Shown: piece after piece, positions 45,705 through 54,677 of the stretch
Layout: each line of letters begins with the position of its first letter
Position numbering within the stretch: the first letter of the stretch is position 1
Assembly (NCBI RefSeq): GCF_031582965.1
Contig: NZ_CP134049.1
Location: forward strand, 1,860,001 to 1,924,000
Source of the DNA: Bacillus sp. NEB1478
Lineage (GTDB): Bacteria > Bacillota > Bacilli > Bacillales > Fictibacillaceae
DNA length: 64,000 nucleotides
Direction: 5' to 3'
The notes under the pieces: model-generated
Seen by the model: only the letters and a program-made list of their open reading frames with translations
What the model was told of the DNA's origin: nothing
Databases searched by the model: none
Program-made: the position numbers and the translations under genes

Positions 45705-46301
45705 TTAGCCCATTTTGAATTTTCTTTTCGTTCTATATGCAGCAGAAGCTGCAATTAACAATCCTCCTGCCGTATCTGCAAGTAAATCCACCATCGTATC
45801 GACGTTTCCGCCTCCTTGCAGTGTCATAGCAAAGAATTGATCCATACTGAATTCATAGATTTCCCAGACTACACCGCCAAACACAGAGAATGACAACACA
45901 AATAAGAATACAAGCCAATAGGATATATCTTTTCTTGCTTGATGATGGGTTGTACGTTCATAAAGTGCGATCCCTACAAAAGCCAAGAGTGCCCCGCTTA
46001 GCAGATGTAAAAAGGTATCCCACCAACCTAGGTGATAAAAACCCAAGATGGAGCCTAAATATTGTGATGCGAATAAAAAGGCAAAGTATGAAAGCATGAT
46101 GGGCATATTGAATTTTATCTTTGTAAATAGAATTAATAGCAGTGGAACGAGACCACAGAGAATACCACCAAAAGCAACCTGGTAACTATGTGTTTCACCC
46201 TTACTAAAATAATAGAAACACAGTATGGCCATAAAGATTACATAAATTACACTTAGAATTAAGAGTATTTTTCGTTTCACAAACGGCACCTCTATTTTCA
46301 A
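45705..46301 (-). CDS. DUF2238 (YjdF-like) membrane protein
   Basis: 198 residues with six hydrophobic spans. The family motif is readable: WWDTFLHLLSGALLAFVGIA, then GGVVWEIYEFSMDQFF and VDTMVDLLADTAGGLL, giving conserved His, Glu and Asp in the membrane. Function unknown. It is the last gene of a leftward group with gtrA, a glycosyltransferase and a YkoS-like protein, so a link with lipid-linked sugars is possible. A second family member lies at 53.9 kb. Confidence 0.78.
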   Translation of the reverse strand: MKIEVPFVKRKILLILSVIYVIFMAILCFYYFSKGETHSYQVAFGGILCGLVPLLLILFTKIKFNMPIMLSYFAFLFASQYLGSILGFYHLGWWDTFLHLLSGALLAFVGIALYERTTHHQARKDISYWLVFLFVLSFSVFGGVVWEIYEFSMDQFFAMTLQGGGNVDTMVDLLADTAGGLLIAASAAYRTKRKFKMG

Positions 46302-46317
46302 GGTAGTTGAGTTGATT

Positions 46318-46776
46318 CTAAGAGATTATTTCGGTTGTTTTTCCATGGAAAAAGACAAAATATTTTTGCCCTGTATAATTAGTCATGGTATAAAAAATAG
46401 TGCCTATTACCACTGATGCATTTTTGGGTGAAGTGAACAAAAAATTAAGTTCAAACAATTTCCAGTTAATCATTTGCTTACTAAGAGTAAAGGACAAAAA
46501 ATAACAAACAAGGATAACTGCAACAAAACGCATGCCGCCTTTTTTTAGTGAAGTATTGCTATTGAAGGTAAATTTACGATTTAAAAGAAAGCTAACTGCT
46601 GCTCCAATAGAATTACCAGTGAAAGTTGATACCCAATAACTAAGTTCGAATACGTTCATGAAGATAAATATTACCGATAGACCTATAAATGTATTTACTA
46701 CGCCGACTAAGAGAAACCGGAAAAACGAATTAGTTCGTTTCAGGAAGTTTTTGGAGGTTGAGATCATATACTTCAT
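46318..46776 (-). CDS. GtrA-family membrane protein (sugar-lipid flippase type)
   Basis: 152 residues, four membrane spans, start FFRFLLVGVVNTFIGLSVIF and TFTGNSIGAAVSFLLNRKFTF are the GtrA signature. These proteins are thought to help move a polyprenyl-phosphate sugar across the membrane. It overlaps the preceding glycosyltransferase gene by 47 bases, so it is coupled to it. The first ATG is taken; another in-frame ATG 9 bases later is equally possible. Confidence 0.88.
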   Translation of the reverse strand: MKYMISTSKNFLKRTNSFFRFLLVGVVNTFIGLSVIFIFMNVFELSYWVSTFTGNSIGAAVSFLLNRKFTFNSNTSLKKGGMRFVAVILVCYFLSFTLSKQMINWKLFELNFLFTSPKNASVVIGTIFYTMTNYTGQKYFVFFHGKTTEIIS

Positions 46777-47767
46777 CTTTTACTCTTTGAGCATTTTTTA
46801 AATGAAGAGGTTTTGGAAAATTTATTGAGTCTATCTCCACAATAAATTTCGGACGTCGTTTTGATTCTTTATATATTTTACCGATATACTCACCAACTAA
46901 GCCTATCCCTATAAGCTGAAGACCACCAATCAACCATATAGAAGTAATAAGAGATGTCCAGCCTGTTTCAGTATTGCCGGTAAACTTTAACATTAAAAAA
47001 TATAACCCGAATAATAGACTAACGAAAAAAGAAGCAAAGCCTGTCAATAATACAAACCGAATTGGAGTAACAGAAAATGAGGTGATTCCATCAAAAGCAA
47101 AATAAAGCATTTTTTTTAGAGGATACTTAGTTTCCCCCGCCAACCTCTCTTTTCGATCATAATAGATAGATGTGGATTTAAATCCAATAAGCGGCACAAT
47201 GCCTCTTAAAAACATATTAGATTCCTCAAACCTTTCCAATTCGTTTAAGGCTCTTTTGCTCATCAAACGGAAATCAGCATGATTATAGATAAGATTAACA
47301 CCCATTGTTCTCATAAATTTATAAAAAAATTCTGCTGTGCTGCGTTTGAAAAATGTATCACATTCACGATTTTTTCTTACACCGTAAACAATGTCGTATC
47401 CTTTTTTGAACTTTTCAATGAAGGTAGGGATGACGTTTACGTCATCTTGCAAATCAGCATCTATGGATAATACACAGTCAGAGGATGCTTTCGCCGCAAA
47501 AAGTCCTGCAAGTAAGGCATTTTGATGACCAACATTTCTGGATAATTTCAAACCTCTAACGTATTCGTTTTTTAAACTTTCTTTATAGATCATTGACCAT
47601 GTTTGGTCTGTGCTTCCATCATCAACAAACAGTAATTTGCTTTCAACTGACACTAACTCTTCTGATATCATTTTTTTAAGTAATCGATGAAGGGCTCCAA
47701 TCGTTATAGATAAAACTTCTTCTTCGTTGTAGCATGGTACAACAATCGTCAAAACGGGTTGTTTCAT
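46730..47767 (-). CDS. Membrane-anchored family 2 glycosyltransferase (DPM1/GtrB/YkoT type)
   Basis: 345 residues. GT-A fold with LTIVVPCYNEEEVLS at the start, VDDGSTDQTW and the SIDADLQDD metal motif (DxD), then two C-terminal membrane spans and a GEYIGKIYKESKRRP tail. This is the undecaprenyl-phosphate glycosyltransferase type that loads one sugar on the lipid carrier. The ATG follows TAGGAGG. It is coupled to gtrA and follows a YkoS-like gene; in B. subtilis ykoT and ykoS are neighbours as well. Probably modifies a surface polymer. Confidence 0.9.
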   Translation of the reverse strand: MKQPVLTIVVPCYNEEEVLSITIGALHRLLKKMISEELVSVESKLLFVDDGSTDQTWSMIYKESLKNEYVRGLKLSRNVGHQNALLAGLFAAKASSDCVLSIDADLQDDVNVIPTFIEKFKKGYDIVYGVRKNRECDTFFKRSTAEFFYKFMRTMGVNLIYNHADFRLMSKRALNELERFEESNMFLRGIVPLIGFKSTSIYYDRKERLAGETKYPLKKMLYFAFDGITSFSVTPIRFVLLTGFASFFVSLLFGLYFLMLKFTGNTETGWTSLITSIWLIGGLQLIGIGLVGEYIGKIYKESKRRPKFIVEIDSINFPKPLHLKNAQRVKDEVYDLNLQKLPETN

Positions 47768-47788
47768 GTAAGTGTACCTCCTAGCTGT

Positions 47789-49468
47789 TTACATCACTTT
47801 GTATAAATAAATCTTCCAAGCTGCAGAATTTGATTCGAATATCTGTTCCAAGTTCAATTTTAATTCTTTTGCATTATCGATTGGCAATGCAGAAAAGATA
47901 TATTCTCCCCCGAGTCGTTTAAAGGGTTTCATATCAAGTTGAAGATTCTTTACACTTTCTTTTGAATCTTTTTCAAACATATAATTCTTCCCAAGCTGAT
48001 CAGAAAATAAATAGCAGCGAGCTCCCCATTCATCATAATAGGTACGCAAACTATTGTTTTTTACCAATTCTTTATCCATTATTTCCCGAAAAGCATATTT
48101 GTATGTTAATGGATAGAAATTATTATAAGTATCTAATGTGTAAAAGCCGTTATATTGAGCGATTGCTGGGTGTATTCCTATACTTGCTACTCGATAATCT
48201 TGTAATGGCTGATCGATATAGTTTTCAATATCCTGGAAAAGATCCTTTGCATAGAATTCTCTAACTGTGGGTGAATTCCGATAGATGATCTCATCATTAA
48301 ATAAACACAGTAAAACAATTTGGCCAATAATAAAGTACGGAACAGTTTTTTTGAGTTTTTTACTATAGTCCAAAATGATCTTTAAACTAATTGCAAAATC
48401 TATGTAAATTACCATCGGGCGCAAAAAATGAAATCGGGCAAAATTAAAAGTATCCATAAAATGAAAACGTTCAGTTACAGGCACCCAGCCCTTATAAAAC
48501 CAAAACGCATACCATGCTGATAATACAAAATTAAGCACAAATAAAGCTACAAATACTCTTTCTTGTTTCCATAGCCGATTCCAAAATATCAAAAATAAAG
48601 CCATGACCGTTGCTAATAAAACGAATAAACCATGCACAGTCATTACATGTGTATGACCAAGAACAAAATTTTTAAATGTTAGTCTTATCACCCGCCACAA
48701 TGATAACCTTGCATGAAAATAATCATCTCTTGTATTTGGTTCATCATCAAAAATGAATGAATAGACTAATCGGTATTCAATTAAAAGAAAAAGTAAGGTC
48801 ATGTATAGGATTGATAATAAAAATCGCCAATTCCAGCCTTTTCCCCGGAATACATCTGCAATCCAAAGAATACCAATAGCAATTAAAAAAAAGAAAAAAC
48901 CTAAAACAAAGCTTGAATATAAAGGTAGCAGTGTAAGTACAAGATAATTCGTCCAATTTTTTTCGGAATTACGGATATTTAAAAATGCCCATAAAGCTAA
49001 AGGCATTCCAAGTGTACTAAGCATACCCGAGGGCCAGAATGGAGTAAGTGCAAACGCAAGTGCTGTTCCAATTGTGATTAAAACTAAATTTTTTTGGGGT
49101 AAAAAATGTTTTTTTAAGAGTAAATACATACCTAAGAAAGCGAAAAATCTAGTTATACTCTGGCTAATTGCATAAGCAATCATCGTCGGGAAAAGTGTGT
49201 GGAGCCAAACGATTCCGCTAAATTCTGTTCCCATTGCATTTCTAGGGAGGCCATTTATAATCTGGGGAATTTTTGAATTTATTCCTCCAAATAATTGACC
49301 ACTTTCTTTTAGTACTTGATACCAAGCCAGGTTGGAATCCAGATTATCATGGACACGAATATGGGCATCCTCACCTAAAAAATATAAAGGAGACAAATAT
49401 AGAAAGATAATCGAAATAGCAATATACTTCAGTAAACCATCATTAGATGCAACTTTTTTGAGAGACAA
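47789..49468 (-). CDS. ykoS: YkoS-like (DUF6044) polytopic membrane protein
   Basis: About 559 residues. Eleven to twelve hydrophobic spans with a large loop after TM1 (LSPLYFLGEDAHIRVHDNLDSNLAWYQVL) containing acidic DNLDS residues, typical of GT-C-like or YfhO-like sugar transferases. The soluble C-terminal part (about 430-559) is extracytoplasmic. Starts uncertain: TTG at 49468, 6 bases after GGGGTG, is preferred over a GTG at 49477 that overlaps it. First gene of the glycan group; likely transfers sugar from the lipid carrier outside the cell. The acceptor is unknown. Confidence 0.75.
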   Translation of the reverse strand: MSLKKVASNDGLLKYIAISIIFLYLSPLYFLGEDAHIRVHDNLDSNLAWYQVLKESGQLFGGINSKIPQIINGLPRNAMGTEFSGIVWLHTLFPTMIAYAISQSITRFFAFLGMYLLLKKHFLPQKNLVLITIGTALAFALTPFWPSGMLSTLGMPLALWAFLNIRNSEKNWTNYLVLTLLPLYSSFVLGFFFFLIAIGILWIADVFRGKGWNWRFLLSILYMTLLFLLIEYRLVYSFIFDDEPNTRDDYFHARLSLWRVIRLTFKNFVLGHTHVMTVHGLFVLLATVMALFLIFWNRLWKQERVFVALFVLNFVLSAWYAFWFYKGWVPVTERFHFMDTFNFARFHFLRPMVIYIDFAISLKIILDYSKKLKKTVPYFIIGQIVLLCLFNDEIIYRNSPTVREFYAKDLFQDIENYIDQPLQDYRVASIGIHPAIAQYNGFYTLDTYNNFYPLTYKYAFREIMDKELVKNNSLRTYYDEWGARCYLFSDQLGKNYMFEKDSKESVKNLQLDMKPFKRLGGEYIFSALPIDNAKELKLNLEQIFESNSAAWKIYLYKVM

Positions 49469-49550
49469 TAAGAACACCCCATCATAAAATAGAGTCGCTT
49501 ATCAGGTTTAACATAAAAAAAATAATGTATACCTTTAATAGGACCAATAA

Positions 49551-49575
49551 AAAAAGACACTATAAAGTGCCTTTC
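49551..49575 (-). terminator. Short terminator of galT
   Basis: GGCACT/AGTGTC stem with one mismatch and seven Ts on the minus strand. Confidence 0.65.
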
Positions 49576-49584
49576 GGTGAATAT

Positions 49585-50571
49585 TTAGTCGTTCTTTATG
49601 CCGCCATTGTCCCAAAACCACTGAACAGCTTTTCTTAACAAAACTGCGTTATCTTCCGCCTTAGTCGGAAGAGCGACAGCCCATCCTGCTGTTTCTGAAG
49701 CGGCATTAAGCTTTAATTTTTCTTTCGTTTGCATAGGGGAATAAAATTCAATATGAAAGCGATAATAACTCTCTACATTTTCATAGTTGCTTGGTCTTCC
49801 ATGAATCCCCATCATATAAGGAAACGGTTGATCGAATAATTGATCCATACCACCTATCAGTTCTTGAAGAATATCTCCCAATGCTCTTTTTTCTTCTTCT
49901 GAAAATTCAGTAAGTGCTGTTTTATTTTCTTTACATACGACAAAAACACCAAATGGAGTATCAGTAAAAAAGGGGATAAATGCAATAAAATAATCATTTT
50001 CAATTATTACTCTTTGGCCAAACTTTTTCTCTTCTCTGATCATTTCTTCAAACATATTTCTACCGGTCTTCTCTAGATACTTTTTGCAGTTATCTAGCTC
50101 AATCTTCACTTTCTTAGGGATAAATGGATAAGCATAAACCTGACCATGTGGATGAGTGATTGTTACCCCAACCTCTTCCCCTCTGTTTTCAAAAATCATT
50201 ACGTATTGGTGATGGAGATTCTGATCTAATTCATCAAACGTTTTTGTCCAAAGGTCTACTAATCGTTTCATGTGTGATCTTGAAAGATCTGGTAAAGTTG
50301 CCTGATGATCAGACGTATAAAGAATTACTTCGCATCTTCCAAATGTCTCTCTAGTATTATATAAGCTGCCCCCAACCTCATCTGGTTCAGGAGGTTCAGC
50401 TGATAGAACGGGATACTCGTTATGGTATAAGTGAACATCATAATCCTCTGGTACTTTTCCTGAACCTGGGCAAAAGGGACAAAAATCTTTTGGCAAATAA
50501 GGTCTGAATTGTCTTTTTGCAGATACCATCACCCAGCTATCGAGTAATGGATTGTATCGAAGTTCAGCCAT
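49585..50571 (-). CDS. galT: Galactose-1-phosphate uridylyltransferase (HIT type)
   Basis: 328 residues; exchanges UMP between UDP-glucose and galactose-1-phosphate. Zinc ligands C31/C34 (CPFCPGSG) and the catalytic H140-P-H142 (THPHGQVYAYPF) identify the type-I enzyme, not the unrelated B. subtilis GalT. ATG at 50571 after TAGGAGTG; a GTG at 50580 overlaps that site. galK and galE are not adjacent. It could provide UDP-sugars for the glycan genes next to it, which are on the same strand. Confidence 0.88.
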   Translation of the reverse strand: MAELRYNPLLDSWVMVSAKRQFRPYLPKDFCPFCPGSGKVPEDYDVHLYHNEYPVLSAEPPEPDEVGGSLYNTRETFGRCEVILYTSDHQATLPDLSRSHMKRLVDLWTKTFDELDQNLHHQYVMIFENRGEEVGVTITHPHGQVYAYPFIPKKVKIELDNCKKYLEKTGRNMFEEMIREEKKFGQRVIIENDYFIAFIPFFTDTPFGVFVVCKENKTALTEFSEEEKRALGDILQELIGGMDQLFDQPFPYMMGIHGRPSNYENVESYYRFHIEFYSPMQTKEKLKLNAASETAGWAVALPTKAEDNAVLLRKAVQWFWDNGGIKND

Positions 50572-50804
50572 TCGAATCACTCCTAAAGGATTTATTTCTT
50601 TTGGTGTAAGTTCACGATTATTGAAATCCTTTATTAAATAGATTGATTGACGAAAGTTTATGTATTAATGATTTTATTAAAATTCCAGGAAGAACATGTT
50701 TAATTTCATAATTTAATAAAAAGGATAATCCTCAGAGCTTGTTATTTTGAGAAATTATTCTCTCAGTTCTTCAAATTTACAGTAATAAGACATGTTGTGA
50801 ATTG

Positions 50805-50813
50805 TGCTATACT
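50805..50813 (+). promoter_or_regulatory. Extended -10 promoter of AbrB-type permease gene
   Basis: TGCTATACT with no strong -35; 45 bases before the ATG. The remaining 50572-50800 shows nothing else I recognise. Confidence 0.55.
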
Positions 50814-50857
50814 ATAGTAAGAAGGCACAAAAAGAATAGTAAAAAGAAGGTTTTCGA

Positions 50858-51964
50858 ATGAAATTCAGATGGTTAGACAAGAAAGTTCAGCTTTTCCAAT
50901 TTGCGGCTGCAGTTTCAGCAGCATTTATAGGAGGTCTATTATTCTCTCTTTTACAATGGCCAATTCCTTGGCTTTTAGGGCCAATGTCAGCAGTACTAAT
51001 TGTTTCGCGAATTAAAAGGGTTACACTATATTGGCCGACAGAGATAAGAAATGCAGGCTTAATCATCGTAGGTTATTCTATAGGATTGACCTTCACGAAG
51101 GATACCTTAATAACCATATCTTCTAAACTGCCATCCATGGCATTAATGACAGTCCTTCTGGTTTTGATTTGCATGGGAATGGCATTTATTATCTCTAAGC
51201 TTTCCAGCATTGATTTTCCTACTGCGCTTACAAGCAGTATACCCGGAGGACTTTCACAAATTATTACCTTTGCAGAAGAATCTAAAGGAATAGACATTAC
51301 TACTGTTACTTTTTTTCAAGTTACCCGTTTATTAATGATCATCTTTTTTGTTCCGTTCCTCATTTTTAGCCCGCTTTTTTTAGAAAATGGTACGAAATTT
51401 CCTTCTAGTGAGACTGCTGCTCACCTTGCTCCATATGACTATCATTTACTGCCCACTCTTTTTTTCATTGTTTTTTCCATAGCAGTCGCCTTAATTGGAA
51501 AAAGAATTAAATTGCCTACAGCGTTTTTATTAGCTCCTATTTTAGGGATTGCTATATTGAATGTTGCAGGTTATACGGGACCGCCTGTTCCGTCTTTTTT
51601 ATTAGATATCTCTCAATTTATGATTGGCGGATACATCGGTTTATTATTAAAACCTGAACAACTAAAATCTAAGGCAATAATACCCGTTGCACTTTTTAGC
51701 GGTATCATGCTAGTCTGTATCTCATTGGGGTTAAGTTATCTATTGTCATTACAATACCGATTCTCTCCTCTAACTAGCTTCTTAAGCTTAGCACCTGGAG
51801 GAGCTGATCAAATGGGGATCATCGGTCACGAACTGCATGCAGATATATCTATGATTACAGGCTACCAGCTTTTTAGAATTCTCTTTATCTTTTTTGCAGT
51901 GCCGCCTTTATTAAAATATGTATTAAGATTCAGCCAAAGAAAAAGTGAGAATAAAGGCATGTAG
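50858..51964 (+). CDS. AbrB-family (ammonia-monooxygenase-like) membrane protein
   Basis: 368 residues with about ten spans in two duplicated halves: PIPWLLGPMSAVL...GYSIGLTF...SIPGGLSQIITFAEE in the first and LPTAFLLAPILGIAIL...GGYIGLLL...SLAPGGADQMGII in the second. This inner duplication (PGGLSQ/PGGADQ) is diagnostic of the Gneg_AbrB_dup family of putative transporters. Not related to the regulator AbrB. Function unknown. ATG after AAGAAGG. Alone on its strand; a hairpin follows. Confidence 0.85.
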   Translation: MKFRWLDKKVQLFQFAAAVSAAFIGGLLFSLLQWPIPWLLGPMSAVLIVSRIKRVTLYWPTEIRNAGLIIVGYSIGLTFTKDTLITISSKLPSMALMTVLLVLICMGMAFIISKLSSIDFPTALTSSIPGGLSQIITFAEESKGIDITTVTFFQVTRLLMIIFFVPFLIFSPLFLENGTKFPSSETAAHLAPYDYHLLPTLFFIVFSIAVALIGKRIKLPTAFLLAPILGIAILNVAGYTGPPVPSFLLDISQFMIGGYIGLLLKPEQLKSKAIIPVALFSGIMLVCISLGLSYLLSLQYRFSPLTSFLSLAPGGADQMGIIGHELHADISMITGYQLFRILFIFFAVPPLLKYVLRFSQRKSENKGM

Positions 51965-51995
51965 AAATTCACTTAGTTAAATATTAATTAATAAA

Positions 51996-52030
51996 GCTGC
52001 ACAAAGCTCAATTAATAAGCATTGTGCAGC
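51996..52030. terminator. Hairpin between convergent genes
   Basis: GCTGCACAA (51996-52004) with TTGTGCAGC (52022-52030), weak T tails on both strands; likely poor but real terminator. Confidence 0.55.
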
Positions 52031-52127
52031 ACAAATTCACACTACTTGTTATTTTCCTCAATTACTACTTTCAACTTCTTTCTTATTAATTGAAATTCCC
52101 TAACCAAAATAACAGCTTCCAAAATAT

Positions 52128-52592
52128 TCACTTTCTTACTCTAACAACTATCCCATTATTCAAGGTTATCATTTCTTGAATGTCTATCCTTATTAAAGAA
52201 TTTAGCGAGCCCCCACCTGTAAATATGTATTCGGACTCTGCCACCTTTGGATCAATTAAATAGAGTGCTGGAAACCCAAATGAGGGAACTCCACCAGCAG
52301 GAAATCCAGTATGTTCTAAAATCTCAGAATCATTGCCTAGTCTTGGTTTATCAATTTGTAATGCTTTACTTACTCTTGAAGTACTTGCTCTATCTTCTCC
52401 TTTAACGATAGCAACGATCAGCTTGCCTGCTCCATCCACCATACAGATATTTTTAACAAATTGATCAATTGGTGCGTTAATCATTCTTGCAGCCTGTTTA
52501 ACAGAGTGACAAGAGTCAGTAAATACAAAATGCTCTGCTTTTATTTTGTGTCTGTCCATATAAGTTTTTATTTTCAAGTGGTATTTTTCCAT
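52128..52592 (-). CDS. YbaK/EbsC family aminoacyl-tRNA deacylase
   Basis: 154 residues of the YbaK/ProX fold that hydrolyses mischarged aminoacyl-tRNA (often Cys- or Ala-tRNA-Pro). VKNICMVDGAGKLIVAIVKGEDR carries the active-site Lys of the family, and GFPAGGVPSFGFP is the conserved loop. Length is standard. ATG with GGAGTTGATAAT upstream. Stand-alone gene. Confidence 0.87.
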   Translation of the reverse strand: MEKYHLKIKTYMDRHKIKAEHFVFTDSCHSVKQAARMINAPIDQFVKNICMVDGAGKLIVAIVKGEDRASTSRVSKALQIDKPRLGNDSEILEHTGFPAGGVPSFGFPALYLIDPKVAESEYIFTGGGSLNSLIRIDIQEMITLNNGIVVRVRK

Positions 52593-52649
52593 ATTATCAA
52601 CTCCGATTTAGAGCATGTCCAATATTTTATTAGAAAAAATCACAAGGGA

Positions 52650-52932
52650 TCAAGGTATAATTTTAACACCTTTTAACGCAGAAAGAATTGTACCAGCAGC
52701 TTGAATCCAGCTCCCAGTAAAAGAAAGTGATTCACGATAATGTTTGCATCCATCAGGGTTTTGTAAATCGTGAATTCCTACAAATGCTTGTAATGAAATC
52801 CCAGCTGTCTGCAATAAGTTTACGATTAAATTAATGACTTGATTGGTAGTTGAACCTTCATTCTCTTCTTGTAATTTCTCCTATTTCGATTCCCTCACCA
52901 AGTGCATTTATCCGTCCAATTTGTTGATTCAT
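52650..52932 (-). pseudogene. Frameshifted small gene, family not recognised
   Basis: From ATG 52932 the frame reads MNQQIGRINALGEGIEIGEI, then stops at 52860-52858. One base over, the message continues without interruption as NEGSTTNQVINLIVNLLQTA, through KHYRESLSFTGSWIQAAGTI and ends LSALKGVKIIP with a stop at 52652-52650. A single-base change near 52860-52866 would restore one reading frame of about 93 codons. The helix-rich C-terminus is well preserved, so the mutation is recent, or the sequence carries an error. No clear ribosome site. Confidence 0.7.
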
Positions 52933-52976
52933 TTTTTTCAGTTTATTCTTAGACAAAATGGATTGTTATTAATGGC

Positions 52977-53843
52977 TCACGTTGATAAGTTTATTTTTTT
53001 CCAGCTTTCAGCTAAATCATCACCGATTTGCTTGATAATATCCTTAGTAGTGAAATAATACATATGTGAAAACGGAGTCCAGCTATTTATAAGATCCCCG
53101 CTGTTAATCTCAATTTCTTGTGTGATTGCATGTTTGTATTGTTCGTTTAATGGTTTTAATGGATATCCAAAAACATCGTCTTTATCATACATATTTATCC
53201 ATCCGCTTGTAAGGTCAGGATAATAGTTTTTTAATAACGGGGATGGGACTGATATCGGTTTATCAAAATCCGCATACCGAAGGCTCCAAATAGCCAGTGG
53301 ACTGCCAAGTGAATAAAACCCTGCAAATGTCTCTCCTTTTTCAAGTGGAGAGTCCTGTATTTCTTGTTTGACTGTGCTATGTATTTTGTGAGGAATGTAC
53401 TGTAGATCATAAAAATAGTTACTCGTAATGACGGTACCTAAACTATGAGCCACAATGAAAAGCGGTGCATCTGCTCCTGCATCTTGACTTAATTTTTGAA
53501 GACCTCGTGCCACTATTTCATGAACTTTTATATAGTTCGGATTTGGGTTGGCTGAAGGCTGATATGCTATAGCATCACCAAAGAATTGGACAACAAATTT
53601 TCTCATTTTAGCAAAGTCTAATCTAGCCCCTGATGAAAGGCTGTTCCACATCTCGTTTTCTTTTTCGTTAAACACACTTCCCCAGTAAATGGGCTGAATG
53701 ATAAGTTCGCCATCAGGTTCTGGCAAATAAGGTTTTACATTTTGGGAAAATCGTTTTGTAAGTTCTTCCGAAAAAAGATCTGAAAAATCTTCTTTTTGAT
53801 CACCAATTCCATGCAGTACGGCAACAGCAATCTTTTTTTTCAT
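52977..53843 (-). CDS. Alpha/beta hydrolase, lipase-like
   Basis: 288 residues, no signal peptide, so cytosolic. VAVLHGIGDQKEDF (oxyanion region) and the nucleophile elbow VAHSLGTV (Ser134) are clear, with an Asp in DKDDVFGYPL and a late His in PFSHMYYF as the triad. The sequence has features of the triacylglycerol-lipase and PGAP1-like groups. Substrate not known. ATG after GAAGGAAGTG. Divergent from the DUF2238 gene. Confidence 0.82.
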   Translation of the reverse strand: MKKKIAVAVLHGIGDQKEDFSDLFSEELTKRFSQNVKPYLPEPDGELIIQPIYWGSVFNEKENEMWNSLSSGARLDFAKMRKFVVQFFGDAIAYQPSANPNPNYIKVHEIVARGLQKLSQDAGADAPLFIVAHSLGTVITSNYFYDLQYIPHKIHSTVKQEIQDSPLEKGETFAGFYSLGSPLAIWSLRYADFDKPISVPSPLLKNYYPDLTSGWINMYDKDDVFGYPLKPLNEQYKHAITQEIEINSGDLINSWTPFSHMYYFTTKDIIKQIGDDLAESWKKINLST

Positions 53844-53941
53844 GTAGATTCACTTCCTTCTTTTTTTATATCGAAGTGCTGGTCTGTATATGATAGCTGA
53901 AGAACCTCAATACTATAAATAGATTGTGAGGGATTTCTTCA

Positions 53942-54571
53942 ATGAATAAAAACAAAATTCATCTACTGCTTTTAGCGATTGTAACTGCTTTTTTTATTTG
54001 GTCATTCATTAAACCAAAGCATTATTTTATTTGGATGCTAGAAGTTGGACCATCTGTCTTGGCAATTGTTGTTATTCTGTTTCTTTATAACAAAATGAGA
54101 CTTACTACATTTTCGTATACCATTATTGCTTTTTTAACAATATTGACATTTATTGGTGGTCATTTTACATATGACGATGTACCATTATTCGATTGGTTCC
54201 AATCGCATTTTAATTTAAAAAGAAACCATTATGATCGTTTTGGTCATTTCTTAAAGGGTTTGCTCGTGATTGTCTTCCTAGAAATCCTAATACGAAAGAC
54301 TGCCCTGCCAATCGGAAAATGGGCTCAATTTTTAGCATTGAATATGACGCTTGCAATTGCTACCTTATATGAAATCGTGGAATGGATTGCAGGCAAGATG
54401 TCTAAGCGTACATCCAAAGATTTTGTCGGAGCTCAAGGTGATATTTGGGATGCCCAGTGGGACATGTCACTAACATTGGTCGGATCTCTCATAGCTATAA
54501 TCCTGTTAACAAAATGGCATAACAGATATTTAAAAAAATCAAAAGATTCCTCTTCTGATGGTTGGTCTTAA
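53942..54571 (+). CDS. DUF2238 (YjdF-type) membrane protein
   Basis: 209 residues with six spans. Motifs YDRFGHFLKGLLVIVFLE, ALNMTLAIATLYEIVEWIAG and FVGAQGDIWDAQWDM match the YjdF/DUF2238 family more closely than the member at 45.7 kb. Function unknown; conserved His, Glu and Asp suggest ion or lipid handling. ATG with GTGAGGGA upstream. A hairpin follows the gene. Confidence 0.85.
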   Translation: MNKNKIHLLLLAIVTAFFIWSFIKPKHYFIWMLEVGPSVLAIVVILFLYNKMRLTTFSYTIIAFLTILTFIGGHFTYDDVPLFDWFQSHFNLKRNHYDRFGHFLKGLLVIVFLEILIRKTALPIGKWAQFLALNMTLAIATLYEIVEWIAGKMSKRTSKDFVGAQGDIWDAQWDMSLTLVGSLIAIILLTKWHNRYLKKSKDSSSDGWS

Positions 54572-54621
54572 TTTTTATATTAGCTATCATTCGATTAAAT
54601 CCCTCCTTTAAAGCCTTTTTC

Positions 54622-54677
54622 CCTCATTCTATAATTTTTAGCACTTTGTCAAATAATAGAATGAGGTGATTTTTTTG
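54622..54677 (+). terminator. Hairpin that includes the next gene's ribosome site
   Basis: Perfect 11-bp stem 54622-54632 with 54656-54666; the right arm ends in GAGG, the ribosome site of the small gene at 54675, and a T-run (TGATTTTTTT) follows. It can act as a terminator for DUF2238 and as a lid over the next start. Confidence 0.7.

Noticed and set aside
50693..50704. GAACATGTTT as a second LexA box
   Set aside because: Right half lacks GTTC; only the left half fits.
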